From assembly GCF_001898575.1 (NCBI RefSeq), contig NZ_MKUD01000072.1:76576-140575 (forward strand): a DNA stretch of 64,000 nt. Direction: 5' to 3'. This document shows positions 57,962-64,000 of the stretch, one piece after another. Source of the DNA: Spirosoma sp. 48-14. Lineage in GTDB: Bacteria > Bacteroidota > Bacteroidia > Cytophagales > Spirosomataceae. Numbering within the stretch: position 1 is the first letter of the stretch; each line of letters begins with the position of its first letter. A program made the position numbers and the translations under genes. Under the pieces are notes generated by a model, which had not been told where the DNA came from, did no database searches, and saw only the letters and a program-made list of their open reading frames with translations.

Positions 57962-59086
57962 TCACCGTTTACTCCGTTGTTTCAATCGTTTTTCCAGCCG
58001 AATGACGTGTAGGGTAAGTTCTTCTACTTTCTGAAGCAGAATGGCATTCATCTGTACCAGATCAACCCCTTCTTTCTGAACGGTTTCGGCACTGGGCACA
58101 TCGGGCAAATGACCATGCTGGTGAATAAATCGCTCGGTCTGAGCCAGTGACCGAAGCCGGTAATTACGTTTAAAGACGCGGTCGGCCCACTGATTCGGGG
58201 AGTCAATTTGTAGACGGGGGCGACCTAATACCACCTCGCCCAACGCATTGACGGTTAGAAAGTTATTAGTTGATACAACGGGCTTGTCTTGATCGGTAAG
58301 GGTCTCCAGTCGTAGCCCCGACTCCCCGGTTTTCTCACCGACTACATGTAGGCGAGCTGTTGGTGTAGAGGTTCCTACACCTACGTTGGCCCCATTGCCC
58401 AGCACAAGTGCATTACTGACACCTACCCGTGCTCCGTACCCAATAGCCGTGGCATTGTATAAAGGCATGTTACCAGCCAGTACATCAGCTTCGGTACCTA
58501 AAAACGTATTTCCCCGGCCCTGGTCGTTGCGCCCTGTGTTGTAGCCCAGAAACACATTATTATCGGTGTTGAATGATGCTGGACCAGCCCCACGGCCTAC
58601 GATGGTATTGTTACTCCCCGTCTGATTACCTCCTCCTGTACAGGCTCCAACAAATACATTGTTCAAACCCGACGTATTGGCTAACCCGGCGCATGACCCA
58701 ATAAAGGTGTTGCCATCCGATGTCGTACCAAACCCAGCCTGATTACCGACAAAGGTGTTTGCCGAGGCTGTTAGACTAGCATAACCCGAAGCAGTACCCA
58801 CAAATGTATTCTGGTTGCCCCCGCTGGCCACAAACCCGGCTGCCGAGCCTACAAATGTATTGGCCGATCCTGACACAGTACCGGAGCCGGCATCATAGCC
58901 AACAAAGGTGTTGTTGGTAGCACTAAGCGAAAGAGCGGCCCCGGCATTACCGGCACCGACTACCGTATTGAAGGATCCGGTCGCCGAACCGCTCTGCACC
59001 GGAGAATTCAGAATGACAGTGGTTTGGGCGCAGACAGAGCCTGTGAAGAAACAAGTTGCCAGGAAAACGTAGAGATAAGACTTCAT
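57962..59086 (-). CDS. head-repeat protein with endosialidase-chaperone-like C-terminus
   Basis: A 374-residue secreted protein (signal peptide ending SVCAQ). Residues 30-240 are a run of short repeats of the form NTFVGxxAG (NTVVGAGNAG, NTFVGYDAG, NTFVGSAAG, NTFVGTASG, NTFVGNQAG, NTFIGSCAG), like YadA-type heads. Then comes LHVVGEKTG and a C-terminal part RPRLQIDSPNQWADRVFKRNYRLRSLAQTERFIHQHGHLPDVPSAE, as in the Bacteroidota tail-fibre-like family related to the endosialidase chaperone, ending in a coiled coil. Trimerisation is likely; the usual self-cleaving S/D residues are not evident. Confidence 0.75.
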   Translation of the reverse strand: MKSYLYVFLATCFFTGSVCAQTTVILNSPVQSGSATGSFNTVVGAGNAGAALSLSATNNTFVGYDAGSGTVSGSANTFVGSAAGFVASGGNQNTFVGTASGYASLTASANTFVGNQAGFGTTSDGNTFIGSCAGLANTSGLNNVFVGACTGGGNQTGSNNTIVGRGAGPASFNTDNNVFLGYNTGRNDQGRGNTFLGTEADVLAGNMPLYNATAIGYGARVGVSNALVLGNGANVGVGTSTPTARLHVVGEKTGESGLRLETLTDQDKPVVSTNNFLTVNALGEVVLGRPRLQIDSPNQWADRVFKRNYRLRSLAQTERFIHQHGHLPDVPSAETVQKEGVDLVQMNAILLQKVEELTLHVIRLEKRLKQRSKR

Positions 59087-59119
59087 GATTTTGATGCGTT
59101 TCAATTGGTAGTCATTCGA

Positions 59120-60769
59120 TTAATTGGAAGGAATAGTTGTTTCTGACCGCTTTCGCGATGGTTGGCCCTGCACAGCATCAGTCGGGTTTCGCTTACCAGC
59201 CAACAATAGGAAAAGAAACAGAGCCAGCCCACAAGCCAGCGGAAACCAGTTGGGGTATTTCGTAAAAAGCGTCAGTTTCGTATTCGTCTGTAGGGTGACG
59301 GTACCGGTTGCTTCCTGCTGGCGAGGCATTACAGAAACAACCCGCCCAAAAGGGTCAACATAGCCCGAATAGCCCTGATTGGAGCAACGGGCAATGCTCC
59401 GCCGATTTTCGATGGCCCGCAACTGCGTAAACGCCAATAACATACGAGGCCCCGGACTATCGTAAAACCACCCATCGTTCATCATAAAAATCAGAAACTC
59501 GCTCAGGCCGGAACGGCTCGACACCGACTGGTCGCTATCAGTTCCGGCCCTGACCAGCCCTGCAATAGTCGATGGGTATAGCTGTTCCCAACAAATGGCC
59601 ATGGCTACCCGACGCGTATTTTGCTTACGGTCGTGAAACTGAAAAACAAACGGTGTATCCCCAAGCTGAATGGACGATTTGCCTCGCCAAAGCCAGGGGC
59701 TAGCCCATTGCAAAAGAGTTGGCAAACGCTCGCCAAAAACCAGACTTTTCTGCTTCCGGTAAACTTTCAGATCAGTCGGTGTGAGATGCAGCGGGGTGTA
59801 TACCCGGCTAAGTTCGGGAGTGAAAACGAATGCTTCGTTGTAATAGTGGTTGCTGTCTACCGGGGTTACCAGCCCTGTCGCAAACGGCACGTTGTAGTAG
59901 GCAACATACTGGCGCATTCCCGCAAACAAAACAGAATCCCGTAGCAGGGGCAACGGAAAAGCACCTTCTGGAGCGACTACCAGATCAGGTTGTTGTTCGA
60001 CAACCCTGGTTCCTAGTCGGAGAAGTCGCTGCACTTTTTGCTGGTAATGGACTGGCTTAAGGGGAGCGTAGGGGTCCTCGTTCGTTTGTACCAGACCAAC
60101 ACGTACTGTACTGGGGTGTTTATCGATAACCAGTGAGGGCTGCCAGGCCACCAGGGCACTGTACACGACAGGTACGGCCAGCCAGGCGCCTGCCCCCAAT
60201 GCTACCCGCCGAATTAGTAGTCGTTGCGATACGTCGGGGTTCCGATCAACGATCCGGGCTAGCAGTACATTCATTCCGATTAGCCAGGCCAGCACCCCCC
60301 ACTGTCCGGTCAGGTCGACAAACTGGTTGAGAACCAGTAGACGGGCCTGTGTGTATAGCGGATTCCCGACGGCCAGATTAATATCGCCGATAGCCAACCA
60401 GGCCCATTCCCACACAGTCCAGGACAGGGGCAATAACCACAAAGCCTTGCGCCAGCCAAAGCGCTGCTGAAAAGGGAAATGAAGGGCCAGAGGAATCCAC
60501 AAAAACAAACTTTGGGTCAGGATAACCGTCAGCACGGCCCAGATTGATACATAACTGAGCCACCAGCAAACCAAGGGGGGGATCACCACGAACAACGGCA
60601 GCGTAACCCGTACGTGCTCGCCAAACGTCTGTACGGAACGCAGCCGCAACAGGACTGGCACCAGGGCAAACCAGGCCAGCCAACCCGTTTCGAAGGCGAA
60701 GTTGGGCCAGGCTAATCCGTACAAAACGCCTGAGATGAGCCAGGCCGGTAAATGCTTGAGTCGGTTCAT
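59120..60769 (-). CDS. lnt: apolipoprotein N-acyltransferase
   Basis: It adds the third acyl chain to the N-terminal Cys of lipoproteins at the inner membrane. The 549-residue protein has six N-terminal membrane segments (1-200) and a carbon-nitrogen-hydrolase domain with catalytic Glu (VVAPEGAFPLP), Lys (PTDLKVYRKQKSLVFGERLP) and Cys (AICWEQLYPS), then a last membrane helix. The start at 60769 overlaps the stop of the secreted paralogue upstream as ATGA, so lnt appears translationally coupled to an unrelated secreted-protein gene. Confidence 0.88.
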   Translation of the reverse strand: MNRLKHLPAWLISGVLYGLAWPNFAFETGWLAWFALVPVLLRLRSVQTFGEHVRVTLPLFVVIPPLVCWWLSYVSIWAVLTVILTQSLFLWIPLALHFPFQQRFGWRKALWLLPLSWTVWEWAWLAIGDINLAVGNPLYTQARLLVLNQFVDLTGQWGVLAWLIGMNVLLARIVDRNPDVSQRLLIRRVALGAGAWLAVPVVYSALVAWQPSLVIDKHPSTVRVGLVQTNEDPYAPLKPVHYQQKVQRLLRLGTRVVEQQPDLVVAPEGAFPLPLLRDSVLFAGMRQYVAYYNVPFATGLVTPVDSNHYYNEAFVFTPELSRVYTPLHLTPTDLKVYRKQKSLVFGERLPTLLQWASPWLWRGKSSIQLGDTPFVFQFHDRKQNTRRVAMAICWEQLYPSTIAGLVRAGTDSDQSVSSRSGLSEFLIFMMNDGWFYDSPGPRMLLAFTQLRAIENRRSIARCSNQGYSGYVDPFGRVVSVMPRQQEATGTVTLQTNTKLTLFTKYPNWFPLACGLALFLFLLLAGKRNPTDAVQGQPSRKRSETTIPSN

Positions 60770-61857
60770 CGGGAACAATTGCAACTGTTGCTGAACGAGG
60801 GCGAAAGACTGCGGGTGGTCACAATAGCCGAATAGGCGATCTGACTCAGTTCCGCGCTTTTGGTCGAGGCATTGTAATTGGCATAATTAGCGACGAACCA
60901 ATACCCTTCTTTAGTCACCCAGCCAATCTGTTGGTCAGTCTCTATGTCGATCAGGTTATCGTCTGAAAGAGTAGCTCCTCCCGATGTGTCGTAGGTGCGC
61001 GTACCGGACCGAACGGTATAGCGTAGAGCCTGAAACGAGCCGTTGGGTGTCGTTAATGTGCCGAACCCATCAAATGCCAGGGTGTCCGATTGAATCGTTT
61101 GCAGTTCATCGTCTGGATCGTCGTAAACTATAGTATTCGTAAAGGTATCCCCCAACTGAGCGGGTAACTTAGTCATAATCGACCCGGCAGAACTGGCCTC
61201 AAAGTCAGTGCCCACCTTCCTGTCAACCGAATAACCCAGGAAATTCACAGCTGATCCAGCTATCTGGTACTGGCGATACCCGATATTAGCCCGGTTTTCG
61301 GCAATGTACTTGGTGGCATTCGTTACGCCATTTAGCCGCAGATTGGCAGGAATGGTGGTTGGTGAGACGAAATCGCGCCGACTCACCCGGTCAAGTTGAT
61401 AAGTTAGATCGGCTGGCAGCGTCCAGGTTTGTGCATTGACTAGATCAGCCTTACCAATGACCATGTTCAGCGTACTTTCCAGGCTTGATCCCCCATACGT
61501 CAACAGGGTGTTGCCAGGCTGAGCAAATGTATTGAAATCATTGGCTGTCAACTGAATAGCACCGGCAGCTCCGAGTTTAGCCCGCCAACGAGCCTCAGTG
61601 CCAGAAACAATGTTGGCAAAGGCCAGATCATTCGACAGATTCGTTCGTGCGCTAGCTACCAGTGTTGCCCCCTCCTGGTGGCCTTGCCCCTGATTGAGTA
61701 AGTCAAAGCCTGGACTATTTTTCCTGAAGGGGTTATGCGTACCAGTCGCATATCGGTTTCCTCCGGAATCCACTGGCGGATTACAGGGAGGTGTGCTTGA
61801 TTGTGCCAAGTGGCAAATGGCCAGTGTGAGGAGTAAGGGAAGGTGAACGGAGCGCAT
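60766..61857 (-). CDS. secreted protein, tandem paralogue A
   Basis: A 363-residue protein with signal peptide (MRSVHLPLLLTLAICHLAQS). From about residue 60 onwards it is largely identical to paralogue B at 61974-63026 (shared words NDLAFANI, NTFAQPGNTLLTY, ADLVNAQTWTLPADLTYQLD, ANIGYRQYQI, GWVTKEGYWFVANYANYN), ending SFSNSCNCSR. The N-terminal 60 residues differ. The family is unknown to me. The stop overlaps the lnt start. Confidence 0.8.
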   Translation of the reverse strand: MRSVHLPLLLTLAICHLAQSSTPPCNPPVDSGGNRYATGTHNPFRKNSPGFDLLNQGQGHQEGATLVASARTNLSNDLAFANIVSGTEARWRAKLGAAGAIQLTANDFNTFAQPGNTLLTYGGSSLESTLNMVIGKADLVNAQTWTLPADLTYQLDRVSRRDFVSPTTIPANLRLNGVTNATKYIAENRANIGYRQYQIAGSAVNFLGYSVDRKVGTDFEASSAGSIMTKLPAQLGDTFTNTIVYDDPDDELQTIQSDTLAFDGFGTLTTPNGSFQALRYTVRSGTRTYDTSGGATLSDDNLIDIETDQQIGWVTKEGYWFVANYANYNASTKSAELSQIAYSAIVTTRSLSPSFSNSCNCSR

Positions 61858-61973
61858 GGTTATGTTATCTAACGAAGCAGTACGTTGAAAAAAGTGGTAT
61901 CGGTGCAATTGAAGGCAGTGAAGTCAACAGCTAGTCAGTATGTATGTCCTGAGCGTGGCAGTAATGGTATCAG

Positions 61974-63026
61974 TCATCGGATACAATTGCAACTGTTACT
62001 GAACGTAGGTGAAAGACTGCGAGTGGTCACAATAGCTGAATAGGATATCTGGCTTAGCTCCGCACTTTTCTTTGAGGGGTTGTAATTGGCATAATTGGCA
62101 ACGAACCAATACCCTTCTTTTGTCACCCAGCCTACCTTCTGATCGGTTTCGGTATCGATCAGATTATCGTCCGAAGGGGGATCACCCCCCGAGGTATCGT
62201 AGGTGTGCAGGCCTGATCGGATCGTATAACGCAGAGCCTGAAACGAGCCGGTGGGTGTCTTCAGCGTACCGAATCCATCGAAGGTTACCGTATCCGCCTG
62301 GATGGTCTGCAGTTCATCATCCGGATTATCTGATAGCGTTGTGCTGATAAAGTTGTCACTAAGCTGAGCGGGAAGCTGGGTCATGATTGAACCGGAGGAC
62401 GCTGATTCATAATCGCTACCCACCTTGCGGTCTACCGAATAGCCCAGGAAGTTGACGGCCGACCCGCTGATCTGGTACTGGCGATAGCCGATATTGGCCC
62501 GGTTGTCAGCCACGTATTTGGTAGCGTTGGTTACCCCACTAATACGCAGATTGGCGGGGATGGTGGTGGGAGCAATAAAATCACGTCGGCTGACCTGATC
62601 GAGCTGGTAGGTCAGATCGGCGGGCAGGGTCCAGGTCTGGGCATTGGTCAGATCGGCCTGTCCGATGACCATGGTCAGGGTACTTTCCGGATTTGAGCCG
62701 CTGTAGGTAAGCAGGGTGTTGCCTGGCTGGGCGAAGGTGTTAAAATCGGTGGTCGAGAGTTGAATGGCTGCTGCTGCGCCCAGTTTGTTTCGCCATCGGT
62801 CTTCGGTGTTGGAGATGATGTTGGCAAAGGCCAGATCATTGGCCAGATTGGTTCGTGAACTGGCCAGCAGCGTTGCTCCCTCCAGGCGATTTCGCCAGTT
62901 AGGGAACAGATTATAAGCCTGACTAATTCGGCCAGAGCCACCAGCTCTTGCACATTCTGGATTACTTGCAATTACGTCAATGACAACAGCAAATGTGAGG
63001 AGAAAAGGAAGGAGAAAGTTGGGCAT
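61974..63026 (-). CDS. secreted protein, tandem paralogue B
   Basis: A 350-residue protein with signal peptide (MPNFLLPFLLTFAVVIDVIA). The core (residues about 45-350) nearly matches paralogue A, and it ends TFSNSCNCIR. The similarity is visible at DNA level too, pointing to a recent tandem duplication. The different N-termini suggest the copies have diverged in processing or partner, or that recombination joined different starts. Function unknown. Confidence 0.8.
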   Translation of the reverse strand: MPNFLLPFLLTFAVVIDVIASNPECARAGGSGRISQAYNLFPNWRNRLEGATLLASSRTNLANDLAFANIISNTEDRWRNKLGAAAAIQLSTTDFNTFAQPGNTLLTYSGSNPESTLTMVIGQADLTNAQTWTLPADLTYQLDQVSRRDFIAPTTIPANLRISGVTNATKYVADNRANIGYRQYQISGSAVNFLGYSVDRKVGSDYESASSGSIMTQLPAQLSDNFISTTLSDNPDDELQTIQADTVTFDGFGTLKTPTGSFQALRYTIRSGLHTYDTSGGDPPSDDNLIDTETDQKVGWVTKEGYWFVANYANYNPSKKSAELSQISYSAIVTTRSLSPTFSNSCNCIR

Positions 63027-63070
63027 AGCTAAGGCTGCTAATAGACAGTAGGTTTAAAGAAGTAGAATGG

Positions 63071-63919
63071 CTATTGGCAACCGCTGTATTCATAGGTGGT
63101 TGATCCGGAACCATTGCTCATGCCGGTCGTCGTGTACATTCGTTTGGTCATCATTCCGCTCTGATTCGCTGTTCGCTGATACGTATAGTCCGTCGTTTTG
63201 GTCAGTGAATCCGAAAAAGTACCTGTGCGGCTGATCCCCGAAAAGATTTCGACATGATTGGGGCAGGTATTTGGCTGCCTGTAGGGTAAGGGAAATTGTA
63301 GATTTTCCGTCACCGACGAAGTAAAGGGACTGATATAGTGATTTTTAAATTTGGTAGCGAACGAGCGGATGGGCACAAAATCGCTGCAAACCGTCCGGCT
63401 CATCAGGCGGCCCTGGTTGTCTTTGAGGTCAACACTGGTGCAGTTATCCTGGCTGTCGTAGGTGAACGTTGAACTATACCCCTCATAGGCGCGGTACATA
63501 CCCGCCGTATTCTGCACATTTAGTTTACCGATCCGGCCCGATGGGTCGAACGTAACCCCATATTCACCTAGTACCGACTGTGATTTCGGCTCCAGCAGTT
63601 GAATTGTAGTGAGTGTCTTTCCTTCATAAACGTAGCGAAAGTTGAGCCCTTTCAGGTTCTGGCTGATGATCTTGCCATCAGCATCAAAAACATAAATATA
63701 CTGCCCCGTTTGCGTTCCATTCGAATAGGATTGGACGGAGGTAATCAGGCCGCGGGAATCATAGGTGGGCACATCATAGCTCGTGCTGGAATACACGATT
63801 TTAGTAAGCACACACTCATCGGGATTAATCGGTGAAACGGCAGAATGGAGCTTAGTCTGAGGTTGATAAGTTAGTAGACTCATCAACAGTGCCAGTAGAG
63901 GCAAAGACATCAATTTCAT
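63071..63919 (-). CDS. secreted YD-repeat-like protein
   Basis: A 282-residue protein with an N-terminal signal (MKLMSLPLLALLMSLLTYQ). The mature part has YD/RHS-like strands (YDVPTYDSRGLITSVQSYSNGTQTG, split over two turns, and YIYVFDADGKIISQNLKGLNFRY) and ends TYEYSGCQ. Such short secreted YD-repeat proteins of Bacteroidota are uncharacterised. It is the first visible gene of the run 63071 to 57962 on the minus strand. No standard promoter box was found upstream before the window ends. Confidence 0.7.
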   Translation of the reverse strand: MKLMSLPLLALLMSLLTYQPQTKLHSAVSPINPDECVLTKIVYSSTSYDVPTYDSRGLITSVQSYSNGTQTGQYIYVFDADGKIISQNLKGLNFRYVYEGKTLTTIQLLEPKSQSVLGEYGVTFDPSGRIGKLNVQNTAGMYRAYEGYSSTFTYDSQDNCTSVDLKDNQGRLMSRTVCSDFVPIRSFATKFKNHYISPFTSSVTENLQFPLPYRQPNTCPNHVEIFSGISRTGTFSDSLTKTTDYTYQRTANQSGMMTKRMYTTTGMSNGSGSTTYEYSGCQ

Positions 63920-64000
63920 TTTAGTTGAATGTGTATCTGATTGTGGAGTAGAAATAAGGCAGGCCAGACGACTATAAGGCAGTTTTGTGCTAAAAAATTA

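Noticed and set aside
1..64000. Search for CRISPR arrays, prophage, integrases, rRNA and further tRNAs
   Set aside because: No regularly spaced repeats, phage structural genes, integrase motifs or rRNA segments were seen; only one tRNA folds.

Overview
The window looks like ordinary chromosome from a member of the Bacteroidota, most likely a Cytophagales bacterium close to Spirosoma (lineage inferred from gene style, not from a search). Supporting signs are promoters of the type TTTG-N19/20-TAnnTTTG, a 287-residue primary sigma factor without region 1.1, a type IX secretion (T9SS) sorting domain, a TonB-dependent receptor with a carboxypeptidase-like N-terminal domain, menaquinone synthesis (menD), and almost no Shine-Dalgarno sequences. 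No prophage, CRISPR array or intact insertion sequence was seen.

Layout. 1-8.4 kb: small unknown proteins, a TPR lipoprotein, a DUF3575-type outer-membrane protein, a DinB/YfiT-like hydrolase, menD, a TonB-like protein, folC. 8.5-13.5 kb: trmB, gapA, dapD and a small XRE regulator, separated by AT-rich spacers that hold paired palindromes, a decayed IS3-type orfA and an origin-like cluster of DnaA-box-like words beside a parS-like palindrome. 13.5-33 kb: mainly minus-strand housekeeping genes (TPR protein, gyrA, dnaK, a methyltransferase, hemF, primary sigma factor, pnp, rpsO, LptF/LptG-type permease), plus a RES/Xre toxin-antitoxin pair and a 1.4-kb gene desert. 33-40 kb: tRNA-Met, a decayed jelly-roll-like fragment, a soluble histidine kinase, a TonB receptor with a small lipoprotein, holA.

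40.0-47.1 kb is the most interesting block. A minus-strand gene fuses a serine beta-lactamase-like domain to an N-acyl-D-amino-acid deacylase domain. Divergent to it is a tight plus-strand run: a DUF1611 P-loop protein (DgcN type), an enolase-superfamily dipeptide epimerase (DgcA type), a haem-dependent oxidative N-demethylase alpha-like protein and an APC amino-acid permease. Together they suggest salvage of D-glutamate or murein peptides.

47-64 kb carries secreted and envelope genes: a rhodanese-like protein, a 1427-residue T9SS cargo with seven tandem units, AcpH and a dCMP deaminase, a parallel beta-helix protein, an esterase, a Gfo/Idh/MocA oxidoreductase, a pirin, a head-repeat/endosialidase-chaperone-like protein, lnt, two tandem secreted paralogues and a YD-repeat-like secreted protein. 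Many gene junctions have strong hairpins, and about a dozen promoters of the TAnnTTTG type can be read directly; several of these settle the choice of start codon.
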